Origin: Buttiauxella massiliensis
GTDB taxonomy: Bacteria; Pseudomonadota; Gammaproteobacteria; Enterobacterales; Enterobacteriaceae
DNA length: 64,000 bases
NCBI RefSeq assembly: GCF_902500225.1
Contig: NZ_LR722649.1
Coordinates: forward strand, 248,001 to 312,000
Direction of reading: 5' to 3'
Each line of letters begins with the position of its first letter. Positions within the stretch are counted from its first letter, which is position 1. The notes under the pieces are model-generated. The model saw nothing but the letters and a program-made list of their open reading frames with translations, searched no databases and was not told the DNA's origin. Below, piece after piece: positions 41,049 through 50,033 of the stretch. The position numbers and the translations under genes are program-made.

Positions 41049-41119
41049 GTCGAATGGCGCGTGCGCTTATCCGACCGACTTGAAGTTGTAGGGTGGATAA
41101 CGCACGCGCCATCCACCGT
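41049..41119. repeat. REP pair (BIME-like) between araA and araD
   Basis: GTCGAATGGCGCG...CTTATCCGAC and GGTGGATAACGC...GCGCCATCCACC form two facing palindromes, like those at 4396-4477. In E. coli REP sequences also stand between araA and araD. They may stabilise the upstream part of the message. Confidence 0.75.
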
Positions 41120-41127
41120 TCTCCTGA

Positions 41128-42630
41128 CTAACGTTTGTAGCTGTAATAAACCTCGTTCCAGCGCAGCGAATCTTTAAACGCCGGCAGACGAGTGTCGTTA
41201 TCAATAACCGCCAGTTCGATACCGTGCAGTTCGCTGAACAGGCGCATATCGTCAAGCGTCAGAGACTGGCTGAACACGGTATGGTGCGCACCACCTGCCA
41301 GGATCCATGCTTCAGAAGCGGTTGGCAGATCCGGCTGCGCTTTCCACAGTGCATTCGCCACAGGAAGTTTCGGCAACTGGTGCGGTGCTTCAACGGTATC
41401 AACGCAGTTCACCAGCAGACGGAAACGATCGCCCAGATCAATAAGGCTCGCGTTAAGTGCCGGACCAGTTTGGGTGGAGAAGATCAAACGTGCAGGATCG
41501 TCCTTGCCACCTATCCCCAAGTGTTGAACATCGAGGATTGGTTTTTCGGCAAGAGCAATGGATGGGCAAACTTCCAGCATATGGGAACCGAGCACCATAT
41601 CGTTGCCGTTTTCAAAGTGATAGGTGTAGTCCTCCATGAAAGAGGTGCCGCCCTGCAGACCGGTTGACATCACCTTCATGATGCGAAGCAGAGCGGCGGT
41701 TTTCCAGTCGCCTTCGCCCGCAAAGCCGTAGCCTTGCTGCATCAGGCGTTGCACTGCCAGGCCCGGAAGTTGTTTCAGGCCGTGCAGGTCTTCAAAGGTG
41801 GTGGTAAAGGCGTTGAAACCGCCATATTCGAGGAACTGTTTCATCCCTAATTCGATGCGTGCAGCATCAATGACGTTTTGGCGTTTATCGCCGTTGATTT
41901 GCGCGGCGGCTGTCAGGCGATAGCTGCTTTCGTATTCGTCGACCAGCGCATTGACGTCACCGTCGCTAACAGCATTCACGACCTGAACCAGGTCGCCAAC
42001 GGCGTATGTATTGACTGAGAAACCGAATTTCATCTGCGCGGCAACTTTGTCGCCATCGGTCACCGCCACTTCACGCATGTTGTCGCCAAAACGCACCACT
42101 TTTAGCTGACGAGTATCTTGTTTTGACACCGCCTGGCGCATCCAGGAACCAATGCGTTGATGGGCTTGCGGATCTTGCCAGTGGCCGGTCACCACTGTGT
42201 GCTGCTGGCGCATACGCGCGCCGATGAAACCGAACTCGCGACCGCCATGCGCGGTCTGGTTCAGGTTCATAAAGTCCATATCAATGCTGCCCCATGGGAT
42301 TTGCGCATTGAACTGGGTATGGAATTGCAGCAGCGGCTTGGTCAGGATGCTCAAGCCATTGATCCACATTTTTGCCGGCGAGAAGGTGTGCAGCCACACC
42401 ACCATCCCTGCGCACTTATCGCTGTAGCTGGCATCGCGGCAGATAGCGGTAATTTCATCCGGCGACGTGCCCAATGGTTTTAACACCAGTTTGCACGGCA
42501 GTTTGGCTTCTTTGTTGAGCGCATTCACAACCTGCTCGGCGTGTTGATTCACCTGACGCAACGTTTCCGCACCGTAGAGATGCTGGCTGCCAATTACAAA
42601 CCACACTTCATATTGTTCAAAAATGTTCAT
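41128..42630 (-). CDS. araA: L-arabinose isomerase
   Basis: AraA isomerises L-arabinose to L-ribulose and needs Mn2+. Conserved blocks include [72 protein letters not shown] and EVCPSIA. I prefer the ATG at 42630, because AAGGA lies 7 nt before it and only about 1 nt before the ATG at 42636. This gives 500 residues, the same as E. coli. Confidence 0.97.
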   Translation of the reverse strand: MNIFEQYEVWFVIGSQHLYGAETLRQVNQHAEQVVNALNKEAKLPCKLVLKPLGTSPDEITAICRDASYSDKCAGMVVWLHTFSPAKMWINGLSILTKPLLQFHTQFNAQIPWGSIDMDFMNLNQTAHGGREFGFIGARMRQQHTVVTGHWQDPQAHQRIGSWMRQAVSKQDTRQLKVVRFGDNMREVAVTDGDKVAAQMKFGFSVNTYAVGDLVQVVNAVSDGDVNALVDEYESSYRLTAAAQINGDKRQNVIDAARIELGMKQFLEYGGFNAFTTTFEDLHGLKQLPGLAVQRLMQQGYGFAGEGDWKTAALLRIMKVMSTGLQGGTSFMEDYTYHFENGNDMVLGSHMLEVCPSIALAEKPILDVQHLGIGGKDDPARLIFSTQTGPALNASLIDLGDRFRLLVNCVDTVEAPHQLPKLPVANALWKAQPDLPTASEAWILAGGAHHTVFSQSLTLDDMRLFSELHGIELAVIDNDTRLPAFKDSLRWNEVYYSYKR

Positions 42631-42640
42631 CGTCATGTCC

Positions 42641-44347
42641 TTAATGGGTCACAGTGGCCTGAGCTACACGAGTAACCGCAGCTGGGGCAGAAGGGAGATA
42701 GTGTTGTTCCGCGCTAATCGCCCATTGCTGGTAACGGCGATAGAGCTGTTCAAAGCGCTCGGCGCGTTGAGAATCGGGTTGCAGTGTGCTTTCAATCTGG
42801 CTGGCCATGGCGAGTTGGGCACGGGAAATATCTGCGTGAATACCCGCGGCAACAGCGGCAAAAATGGCCGCGCCTAATGCACAGCACTGGTCAGAAGCGA
42901 CAATCTGTAGCGGGCGATTCAGTACATCAGCGCAGACCTGCATGATGACCGGGGATTTTCGTGCAATTCCGCCAAGTGCCATCACGTTAGTGACGGGAAT
43001 TCCTTGCTCGGTGAAGCATTCCATAATCGCCCGGGCACCAAACGCGGTCGCGGCAATGAGCCCGCCGAATAGCGCTGGTGCGTCTGTTGCCAGGTTTAAA
43101 TCGGTGATTACACCTTTCAGGCGCTGGTTGGCATTCGGGGTGCGACGGCCGTTAAACCAGTCGAGCACTACCGGCAGATGTTCAAGGGAAGGATTCTTCG
43201 CCCAGGCTTCAGTAAGCGCTGGCAGCAACTGCTTCTTGCTGGCGTTGATTTGCTCGCGCAGTTCCGGATGCGCAAGCGCCAGTTGTTCCAGCGGCCAGCC
43301 CAGGACACGGCCAAACCAGGCGTAGATATCGCCGAACGCCGATTGCCCGGCTTCGAGGCCGATAAAATCAGGAATCACGCTACCATCAACTTGCCCACAA
43401 ATACCTTTTACTGCGCGGTCGCCAACGGTGGATTTGTCGGCAATCAAAATGTCGCAAGTAGAAGTGCCGATAACTTTCACCAGCGTGTTCGGCTGTGCAC
43501 CAGCCCCAACGGCACCCATATGGCAGTCAAACGCACCACCGGAAACTACCACGCTTTGTGGCAAACCAAGGCGCTCAGACCATTCGGCGGAAAGGTTGCC
43601 CACCGGAATATCCGCAGTCCATGTTTCGGTAAACATCGGGTAAGCCAGATTCTGGTTAATCACCGGATCCAACTCATCAAAGAAACTCGCCGGAGGCAGA
43701 CCGCCCCAGCTTTCATGCCACAAGGATTTATGCCCGGCGCTACAGCGACCACGGCGAATATCCTGTGGTTGTGTGGTACCGGAAAGCAGCGCCGGGACCC
43801 AGTCACACAATTCAATCCAAGACACAGCAGCTTGCGCTACTTTTTGGTCGGCACGGGTAACGTGCAGGATTTTTGCCCAGAACCATTCGCTGGAGTAAAT
43901 GCCGCCGATATAACGGGAATAGTCATTTTTCCCAGGCTGGTGGCACAAGCGGGTAATCGCTTCGGCTTCTTCAACCGCAGTATGATCTTTCCACAACACG
44001 AACATGGCGTTCGGGTTGTCGGCAAATTCTGGGGTGAGTGCCAGCACATTCCCGTTAGCGTCAATTGGCGCGGGAGTTGAACCGGTACTGTCAACGCCAA
44101 TACCACAAACCCGGGCGCGCTGTTCAGCCGTCAGTTCGGCGAGAACGGTTTTAACCGCGCGTTCCATGGACTCAATATAGTCTCGTGGGTGATGGCGAAA
44201 CTGGTTATTTGGGGCGTCGCAGTATTGGCCTTCTTGCCAGCGCGGATACCACTCCACACTGGTCGCAAGCTCTGCACCATTTTCACAATCAACGGCTAAA
44301 GCGCGAACGGAATCACTACCAAAATCGAGGCCCAGCGCAATCGACAT
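42641..44347 (-). CDS. araB: Ribulokinase
   Basis: AraB phosphorylates L-ribulose and is a member of the FGGY kinase family. The N-terminal phosphate loop is [16 protein letters not shown]. The substrate region has [16 protein letters not shown], and the C-terminal ATPase part has [30 protein letters not shown] and [14 protein letters not shown]. Length is 568 (566 in E. coli). It is the first gene of araBAD and starts 10 nt before araA. Confidence 0.97.
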   Translation of the reverse strand: MSIALGLDFGSDSVRALAVDCENGAELATSVEWYPRWQEGQYCDAPNNQFRHHPRDYIESMERAVKTVLAELTAEQRARVCGIGVDSTGSTPAPIDANGNVLALTPEFADNPNAMFVLWKDHTAVEEAEAITRLCHQPGKNDYSRYIGGIYSSEWFWAKILHVTRADQKVAQAAVSWIELCDWVPALLSGTTQPQDIRRGRCSAGHKSLWHESWGGLPPASFFDELDPVINQNLAYPMFTETWTADIPVGNLSAEWSERLGLPQSVVVSGGAFDCHMGAVGAGAQPNTLVKVIGTSTCDILIADKSTVGDRAVKGICGQVDGSVIPDFIGLEAGQSAFGDIYAWFGRVLGWPLEQLALAHPELREQINASKKQLLPALTEAWAKNPSLEHLPVVLDWFNGRRTPNANQRLKGVITDLNLATDAPALFGGLIAATAFGARAIMECFTEQGIPVTNVMALGGIARKSPVIMQVCADVLNRPLQIVASDQCCALGAAIFAAVAAGIHADISRAQLAMASQIESTLQPDSQRAERFEQLYRRYQQWAISAEQHYLPSAPAAVTRVAQATVTH

Positions 44348-44382
44348 TTTTAAACTCCCTGACCTGTTATCTATGGAAATGA

Positions 44383-44411
44383 CATTAGTTTTTATGCAGA
44401 AAAACAGTCAG
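44383..44411 (-). promoter_or_regulatory. araBAD promoter
   Basis: On the minus strand, CTGACT (44411-44406) and CTAATG (44388-44383) are separated by 17 nt. The weak -35 box overlaps the AraC half-site I2, as in E. coli, which explains AraC-dependent activation. Confidence 0.65.
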
Positions 44412-44445
44412 GTCGTATTCGCTGTAGTTATGGAGAAATGTGCTG
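44408..44445 (-). promoter_or_regulatory. AraC activation sites araI1 and araI2
   Basis: On the minus strand, I1 is CAGCACATTTCTCCATA (44445-44429) and I2 is CAGCGAATACGACCTGA (44424-44408). They are 4 bp apart, the same order and spacing as in E. coli, and both keep the GCA/GCG...CCATA/CCTGA contacts. Confidence 0.78.
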
Positions 44446-44455
44446 TTCCGTTGAG

Positions 44456-44477
44456 AAGTGTGACGCCCCGCAAATAA
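44456..44477. promoter_or_regulatory. CRP site in the ara control region
   Basis: AGTGTGACGCCCCGCAAATAA contains the strong TGTGAC half-site, and the reverse strand (ATTTGCGGGGCGTCACACTT) closely matches the E. coli ara CRP site. It stands between araI1 and araO1, as in E. coli. Confidence 0.75.
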
Positions 44478-44481
44478 TCGA

Positions 44482-44498
44482 TGTGGATATTTCTGCTA
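44482..44498 (-). promoter_or_regulatory. AraC site araO1 (one half visible)
   Basis: On the minus strand TAGCAGAAATATCCACA matches the AraC consensus (TAGC...TCCA). It lies just upstream of the CRP site, where E. coli has araO1, which controls araC transcription. Confidence 0.65.
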
Positions 44499-44640
44499 CT
44501 TTTATAAACACTTTGGTTATCTTCACAAAACCCCCAGGTTGTCAGATAAAAAGCATAGGTGCAGGTAAATTGCGGCTTTATGATGAGAATCGGACGGTTT
44601 ACGGTTCAGACAGTGTTGCCCTGGCAAGGAATAGCACGGA

Positions 44641-44658
44641 TATGGACAAATTGTTTCT
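44641..44658. promoter_or_regulatory. AraC looping site araO2
   Basis: TATGGACAAATTGTTTCT closely matches E. coli araO2. It lies in the araC leader, about 200 bp from araI1. The distance suggests that AraC represses araBAD by the same DNA loop. The rest of the 339-nt gap holds the araC promoter. Confidence 0.68.
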
Positions 44659-44686
44659 ACACCCTTCTTGAATAGCGAGCTTGTAG

Positions 44687-45532
44687 ATGGCTGAAATGCA
44701 AAATGACCCACTGTTGCCGGGGTACTCTTTTAATGCCCATTTAGTCGCGGGATTAACGCCGATTGAAGCCGAAGGGCCGCTGGATTTTTTCATCGACCGC
44801 CCGTTAGGAATGAAAGGTTACATCCTGAATTTAACGGTGAAGGGTGAAGGAGTTATCAATAATCAGGGTAAAAACTACGTTTGCCGCCCTGGCGATATTC
44901 TATTGTTCCCTCCGGGTGAGGTGCATCACTATGGCCGCGCTCCGGATAGCAAAGAGTGGTATCACCAGTGGGTTTACTTCCGCCCGCGTGCGTATTGGCA
45001 GGAGTGGCTAAACTGGGACCCTATCTTTGCGCATACCGGTTTCTTCCGTCCTGATGACGCCCATCAGCAGAATTTTTCACAGTTGTTTGGCCAGATAATT
45101 GAATCCGGGCAGGCAGAAGGGCGCTACGCCGAATTACTGGCGATTAACCTATTAGAGCAGCTGTTGTTGCGGCGTATGGAAGTGCTGAGCGCATCCCTCA
45201 ATCCACCGCTTGATAACCGCGTTCGCGATGCCTGCCAGTACATCAGCGACCATCTGGCCGATAACCATTTTGATATTGCAGGTGTGGCGCAGCATGTTTG
45301 TTTATCGCCTTCACGTCTGTCGCATCTGTTCCGCCAGCAGCTTGGTGTCAGTGTTTTAAGCTGGCGCGAAGACCAACGCATCTTGCAGGCAAAACTGTTG
45401 TTGAGCACGACCCGCATGCCGATTGCCAGCGTCGGGCGCAATGTCGGCTTTGAAGACCAGCTCTATTTTTCTCGCGTCTTTAAGAAATGTACCGGTGCCA
45501 GTCCGAGTGAATTCCGTGCAGGCTGTGAGTAG
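44687..45532 (+). CDS. araC: Arabinose operon regulator AraC
   Basis: AraC both represses and activates araBAD, depending on arabinose. The N-terminal arm and cupin-like arabinose pocket ([43 protein letters not shown]) occupy about 1-170. The DNA-binding domain has two helix-turn-helix motifs: [21 protein letters not shown] and [23 protein letters not shown]. The 281 residues are about 11 fewer than in E. coli, because the variable C-terminal tail is missing after FRAGCE. It is transcribed divergently from araBAD. Confidence 0.97.
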   Translation: MAEMQNDPLLPGYSFNAHLVAGLTPIEAEGPLDFFIDRPLGMKGYILNLTVKGEGVINNQGKNYVCRPGDILLFPPGEVHHYGRAPDSKEWYHQWVYFRPRAYWQEWLNWDPIFAHTGFFRPDDAHQQNFSQLFGQIIESGQAEGRYAELLAINLLEQLLLRRMEVLSASLNPPLDNRVRDACQYISDHLADNHFDIAGVAQHVCLSPSRLSHLFRQQLGVSVLSWREDQRILQAKLLLSTTRMPIASVGRNVGFEDQLYFSRVFKKCTGASPSEFRAGCE

Positions 45533-45550
45533 GTACTACTATTTATCTAT

Positions 45551-45672
45551 CCCCAAAATAATTCTCGTTGTGGAAAGGCTACCAGACTGTAAGTCCTCAG
45601 GAGCATAGCAAACTATGTGACTGGGGCGAGCGGGTGCAGTCAACGCATCTACAGCGTGAAGAATGAAGGGGA
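45551..45672. repeat. ERIC element 2 (diverged)
   Basis: Opposite in orientation to element 1, it contains TGTGACTGGGGCGAGCG, TGCAGTCAACGCATCT, and TAAGTCCTCAGGAGCATAG in place of AAGCTCCTGGGGA. Short complementary ends are CCCC (45551) and GGGG (45672). It fills the gap between araC and yabI. Confidence 0.82.
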
Positions 45673-45748
45673 TATTCATACAATTGATGTCTTGACGGTT
45701 GTCTCATCACTCAGGAGAATCGCCCACTCGTTTCTCGACGGATGCTTT

Positions 45749-46522
45749 ATGGAAGCTTTGCTGGAACACTTTATTACTCAGTCAGTGGCGTATTCACTTT
45801 TCGCGGTGATGCTGGTGGCCTTTCTGGAATCACTTGCGCTGGTCGGGCTAATCCTTCCTGGTACAGTCATGATGGCAGGGCTTGGCGCGCTGATTGGTGG
45901 CGGTCAGGTGGGCTTTTATCACGCCTGGGCTGCCGGAATTGTCGGTTGCCTGTTGGGCGACTGGATTTCGTTCTGGCTGGGAGGCCGCTTTAAAGGGCCA
46001 CTGCATCGCTGGTCGTTTATGAAAAAGAACAAAGCGCTGCTGGATAAAACCGAGCATGCGCTGCATCAGCACAGCATGTTTACCATCCTGGTCGGCCGTT
46101 TTGTTGGCCCGACACGCCCGCTGGTGCCGATGGTCGCAGGCATGCTAGACCTCCCGGTTTCTAAATTTATCATCCCGAACATTATTGGCTGCATTTTCTG
46201 GCCACCCATCTACTTCTTGCCGGGGATTCTGGCGGGTGCCGCGATTGATATTCCTGCGGATATGCAAAGTAGCAGCTTTAAATGGCTCTTGCTGCTAGTA
46301 GCACTGGGGCTGTGGCTGGCGGGATGGTTGTGTTGGCGCTGGTGGCGCAGTGGTAAAGCAAGTACTGACCGTTTAACTCAGTACTTGCCGCGATCTCGTT
46401 TGCATTGGTTAGCACCAACAATGACGGTGCTGGCTGTGGGGAGCTTTGTTGCAATCCAGATGCACCCGATGATGCCGATTTACCGCAGTATTCTTTGGAA
46501 AGTGCTCACCGGGCACCACTAA
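45749..46522 (+). CDS. yabI: DedA-family inner-membrane protein YabI
   Basis: This DedA/SNARE-associated-like membrane protein belongs to a family linked to lipid scrambling and the proton-motive force. The conserved pieces are [26 protein letters not shown], the charged loop [25 protein letters not shown] and [16 protein letters not shown], with the essential Arg. The ATG at 45749 ([12 protein letters not shown]) matches E. coli. Upstream in-frame codons lie inside the ERIC element. Length is 257. The 3' end overlaps thiQ (convergent) by 17 nt. Confidence 0.94.
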   Translation: MEALLEHFITQSVAYSLFAVMLVAFLESLALVGLILPGTVMMAGLGALIGGGQVGFYHAWAAGIVGCLLGDWISFWLGGRFKGPLHRWSFMKKNKALLDKTEHALHQHSMFTILVGRFVGPTRPLVPMVAGMLDLPVSKFIIPNIIGCIFWPPIYFLPGILAGAAIDIPADMQSSSFKWLLLLVALGLWLAGWLCWRWWRSGKASTDRLTQYLPRSRLHWLAPTMTVLAVGSFVAIQMHPMMPIYRSILWKVLTGHH

Positions 46523-47210
46523 TGCCCAACAGTGCTGATGCGCTGGCTTCTCCACTCAGTAAGGTTGCCGTGTCGCCATCCCAGGCGATACGGCCATCGA
46601 CCACCACAAGACTTCTTTCAGCGATTCGCGCTGCATCTTCAATACTGTGTGACACCATCAATAGCGTCAGTTGCTGCTGGCGGCATAGGTTATCAAGCAG
46701 TTGCAGCATCTCCTGGCGTAGTGCCGGGTCGAGTGCTGAAAATGGCTCATCGAGCAGCAAAATCGGTTGTTCACGTACCAGACAGCGGGCGAGGGCGACA
46801 CGCTGGCGCTGGCCGCCAGAAAGTTGCGCTGGCAGCCTGTCGAGTAAATCGCTTATCGCCATTTGGTTGGCAATTGTTACCAGACGTTCGAGCTGTGCGG
46901 CATTAAGCTTCAGGCCAGGATTTAACCCCAGCCCAATGTTCTGGCGCACAGTCAGGTGGTTAAAAAGATTGTTCTCCTGGAACAGCATCGACACCGGGCG
47001 CTGTGCGGGTGCCGTCGCCGTATGGTCATTGCCATTAAGCATAATCTGCCCGCTGGCAGGCGTGAGAAAACCGGCAATCAAACTCAGCAGCGTACTTTTC
47101 CCCGCCCCGCTAGGCCCCAACACCGCAACGCGCTCTCCGACATTAATTTGCATCGAAAAGCGCATCGGTAAATGGTGATAGAGCCAGGTTATATCAGTTA
47201 GCGTTAGCAT
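46506..47210 (-). CDS. thiQ: Thiamine ABC transporter ATP-binding protein
   Basis: ThiQ powers import of thiamine, TMP and TPP. Walker A is [12 protein letters not shown], the signature is [15 protein letters not shown], Walker B is [13 protein letters not shown], and the switch His is in MVSHSIED. The start at 47210 (MLTLTDITW) agrees with E. coli; a second ATG three codons upstream (47219) is possible. Length is 234. Its ribosome-binding site (AAGGGA) lies in or next to the ERIC element that separates it from thiP. In E. coli thiP and thiQ overlap. Confidence 0.95.
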   Translation of the reverse strand: MLTLTDITWLYHHLPMRFSMQINVGERVAVLGPSGAGKSTLLSLIAGFLTPASGQIMLNGNDHTATAPAQRPVSMLFQENNLFNHLTVRQNIGLGLNPGLKLNAAQLERLVTIANQMAISDLLDRLPAQLSGGQRQRVALARCLVREQPILLLDEPFSALDPALRQEMLQLLDNLCRQQQLTLLMVSHSIEDAARIAERSLVVVDGRIAWDGDTATLLSGEASASALLGISGAR

Positions 47211-47318
47211 TCCCTTCATCCTTCAAGTTGCAGGTGTGTTGGCTGCTTTCTTTCATCCAGGTATGTTCCCTTGCTTCATTCACTTGCCGCCTTCCTGCAA
47301 CCTGAATCATTTTGGGAA
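47211..47318. repeat. ERIC element 3 (truncated or diverged) inside the thi operon
   Basis: CTTCAAGTTGCAGGTGTGTTGGCTGC at one end and CTTGCCGCC...CTGCAACCTGAATCATT at the other are typical ERIC arms. The CCCCAGTCAC core is altered or deleted. The element spans the thiP stop codon, so the last 10 or so residues of ThiP are ERIC-encoded. It also reaches the thiQ ribosome-binding region. Confidence 0.78.
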
Positions 47319-48913
47319 TGGCGTCCCGGAAGTTTTTCAATCAATGTGAATAAAGCAAAGCACAGTATCAGCAGGATTAGCGCGGTAGCGGCACCATCCT
47401 GGCTGCGATATGAACCAATTTGCTGATATAGGTAGAACGGTAGCGTGCGGAAATCTTCATTACCAAACAGCGCCACTACGCCAAAATCACCAATCGACAG
47501 CACGCAGGCAAATGCCAGCGCTTGCGCAAGTGGGCGCTTCAGGGCGCGCAACTCGATATAACGCAGGCGGTTTAAGCCGCTGATATTCAGCGACTGGCAC
47601 AGCTTGTTGTAGCGTTCAGCCACGTCCAACATAGGGTTTTCCAGCACTTTCAGGGCGTAGGGAACCGCCATTAATGCATTGGTGAAAATCACAATGCCAT
47701 CGGCGGATTGCGGCAAACCTACAGTGTTATTGAGCAGCAGGAAAAAGCCCGTCGCCAGCACGATACCCGGCATCGCGAGGATTAACATGCCGCTCAATTC
47801 CAGCGTTTGCCCGGCAAATGCGCGGTTGCGCAGGCGTAATTCTCGTGAACTCCATAGCAGCATTACCGTGATAACTACGCTTATCAATCCCGCGCCGACT
47901 GCAATTCTTAACGAGGTGAATAATGCCTGCCAGAGAATCGGCTGTGACAGCACGCTGTTAAAACCGCTGTTGATGCCATCAATGATGACCGCCAGCAGCG
48001 GAGGCAACAGCAGCAACAGTGCGAGTGAAATTAACAATCCGTCGCACAGTTTCCGGCGCAGGTTATCTTGTGGGTCACGCCAGCCCTGCATTTGGCTGAT
48101 ACCCACAGGAATGGCTTTACTGAGTCGTTGGCTCATCAGCACCAGGCCAAGACAGCAAACCATTTGTACTATTGCGAGCAGTGCCGCACGAGCAGGGTCG
48201 TAGTCATAACTGAGTGCCTGGAAGATGGCCAGTTCAATGGTGGTTGCCTGCGGCCCGCCGCCGAGCGAAAGCACGGTGGCAAAACTGGCGAAGCAGAGCA
48301 TAAAAATAAGCGCGGCGGCGGGGAGAATCTGGCGGCGTAGCCACGGCCATTCGACAAAACGGAAGAAGTTCCAACCCTGCATGCCAAGCTGTGCGGCGAC
48401 CTGTCGTTGTTCGCTGGGGATATTTTCCAGCGCCTGAAGCAGCAGGCGTGTAGCCATTGGCAGGTTGAAAAAGACGTGGGCCAGCAAAATGCCTTTCAGG
48501 CCATAGGGTGAGAACCCCCATTCGATGCCAAGCCAGGCGCACAGTGAGGCCAGCCAGCCTTCACGGCCATACACCGTCAGAATACCGAACACTGCCACCA
48601 ACACTGGCAAAACCAGCGTCATGGCGCACAGACGTAACAGTGCTAATCGCCCAGGGAAACGGCGTCGGTAAAGCGCACGGGCAAGAAAAATGGCCGGGAA
48701 CACCGAAAGGGTGGCTGAAAGAAATGCCTGCCAGAAGGAAAAGCGAAGTACGTGCCACAAATAGCTATCCTGCACCAACGCGCGGATATCGGTTTGCGGC
48801 GCGTTAAACCACAGCGCCAGAAAAGCCGCCAGGGCTACGGCTACCACGAGAGTGGCGGCGCATAGCCCTGGAATCAGCCAGACGGGAATTAGCGGCTGAC
48901 GGAGCGTTGCCAT
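47276..48913 (-). CDS. thiP: Thiamine ABC transporter permease
   Basis: ThiP is the inner-membrane permease of the ThiBPQ importer. It has two homologous halves with about 12 membrane segments in all. Each half has an EAA-type loop for ThiQ contact (EQRQVAAQLGMQGWNFF and ERYNKLCQSLNISGLNRL). Length is 545 (536 in E. coli). The extra C-terminal residues (after IEKLPGR) come from the ERIC element at 47211-47318. Its start overlaps the end of thiB by 25 nt. Confidence 0.95.
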   Translation of the reverse strand: MATLRQPLIPVWLIPGLCAATLVVAVALAAFLALWFNAPQTDIRALVQDSYLWHVLRFSFWQAFLSATLSVFPAIFLARALYRRRFPGRLALLRLCAMTLVLPVLVAVFGILTVYGREGWLASLCAWLGIEWGFSPYGLKGILLAHVFFNLPMATRLLLQALENIPSEQRQVAAQLGMQGWNFFRFVEWPWLRRQILPAAALIFMLCFASFATVLSLGGGPQATTIELAIFQALSYDYDPARAALLAIVQMVCCLGLVLMSQRLSKAIPVGISQMQGWRDPQDNLRRKLCDGLLISLALLLLLPPLLAVIIDGINSGFNSVLSQPILWQALFTSLRIAVGAGLISVVITVMLLWSSRELRLRNRAFAGQTLELSGMLILAMPGIVLATGFFLLLNNTVGLPQSADGIVIFTNALMAVPYALKVLENPMLDVAERYNKLCQSLNISGLNRLRYIELRALKRPLAQALAFACVLSIGDFGVVALFGNEDFRTLPFYLYQQIGSYRSQDGAATALILLILCFALFTLIEKLPGRHSQNDSGCRKAASE

Positions 48914-49872
48914 TCACTGATCCAGCTGGCGCGATGGGAAGAGACGTCTTGCGGGCTAAATTCCAGCGTGGTCTGCGGTTTTACCAGACCATTAAAGCCT
49001 TCTGGCAATTTCACGTCTGTGACCGGGTACATCCAGTTGCCGATTGGAATGGTGTTCTGGAACTCAGGCGTGGTAATGAACTTCATGAATTTCGCTGCCA
49101 ACTCTGGCTGCTTGCTTGAAGCCAGGCGACCCGCAACTTCCACCTGCAAGTAATGCCCTTCGCTGAAATTGGCTGCCGCGTAGTTATCTTTTTTCTCTTC
49201 GATGATGTGATATGCCGGAGAGGTGGTGTAGCTCATCACCAGGTCGCTTTCGCCTTTAAGGAACAGACCGTAGGCTTCAGACCAGCCCTTGGTGACGGTA
49301 ACGGTTTTTTTGGCCAGTTTCGCCCAGGCTTCAGGCGTTTTGTCGCCATATACTTTTTGCATCCATAACAGCAGGCCGAGACCTGGGGTGCTGGTGCGTG
49401 GATCCTGGTAAATCACTTTCCATTTTTGGTCACTTTCGACCAGTTCTTTCAGGCTTTTCGGCGGGTTTTTGAGTTTGTTTTTGTCATACACAAAAGCGAA
49501 ATAGCCGTAATCGAACGGCACAAACGTATTGTTATTCCAGCCACCTGGGATTTTTAGTGAACCAGTGTCAATGTTGCTCGGCGCGAACAGTTTGGTTTGC
49601 GCAGCCGCTTCCAGCAGATTGTTATCCAGCCCCAGAACCACGTCGGCTTTGCTGTTTTTACCTTCCATGCGCAGTCGGTTAAGCAGTGACACGCCATCTT
49701 CGAGTGCGACGAATTTCAGCTCGCAATTGCAGTCTGCTTCAAAGGCTTTTTTTACCGCAGGGCCTGGGCCCCAGTCGGCAGCGAAAGAGTCGTAGGTGTA
49801 AACAGTCAGCAGGGGTTTGGCGAAAACAGGGGCGGCGACGAGCGCCAGTAACGGCAGGAATTTTTTGAACAC
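48889..49872 (-). CDS. thiB: Thiamine-binding periplasmic protein
   Basis: ThiB captures thiamine and its phosphates for the ThiPQ transporter. The signal peptide (MFKKFLPLLALVAAPVFA) is cut before KPLLTVYTYDSF. The ligand-site segments FAADWGPGPAVKKAFE, TKGWSEAYGLFLKGE and SYTTSPAYHI are conserved. Length of 327 equals E. coli. It is the first gene of thiBPQ, with a TPP riboswitch in its leader. Confidence 0.97.
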   Translation of the reverse strand: MFKKFLPLLALVAAPVFAKPLLTVYTYDSFAADWGPGPAVKKAFEADCNCELKFVALEDGVSLLNRLRMEGKNSKADVVLGLDNNLLEAAAQTKLFAPSNIDTGSLKIPGGWNNNTFVPFDYGYFAFVYDKNKLKNPPKSLKELVESDQKWKVIYQDPRTSTPGLGLLLWMQKVYGDKTPEAWAKLAKKTVTVTKGWSEAYGLFLKGESDLVMSYTTSPAYHIIEEKKDNYAAANFSEGHYLQVEVAGRLASSKQPELAAKFMKFITTPEFQNTIPIGNWMYPVTDVKLPEGFNGLVKPQTTLEFSPQDVSSHRASWISEWQRSVSR

Positions 49873-49917
49873 TTTGCACCTCTTTAAATTAGGGGTGGCA
49901 AAGGACTTTGAGAATTG

Positions 49918-50000
49918 AGCCTCAAATCCCTTCGCCGGCGTTATCCGGATCAGGTTCGACGGGTATCATCTCAGCCAGACTTTCGTCTTAGCACCCCGTT
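49918..50000 (-). ncRNA. TPP (thi-box) riboswitch upstream of thiB
   Basis: On the minus strand the aptamer begins GGGGTGCTAAGACGAAAGTC, continues with the signature CTGAGATGATACCC and CGAACCTGATCCGGATAA, and closes at GGCGAAGGGATTTGA. These are the THI-box elements that bind thiamine pyrophosphate. It lies about 45 nt upstream of the thiB ATG and should reduce thiBPQ expression when TPP is plentiful. Confidence 0.95.
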
Positions 50001-50033
50001 GAGAACGCGTGCATTGTAATGATTTTGTGAAAC

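Noticed and set aside
43178-44080. Plus-strand open frame of 300 codons inside araB
   Set aside because: It is antisense to a fully conserved ribulokinase, with no start signal and no known domain.
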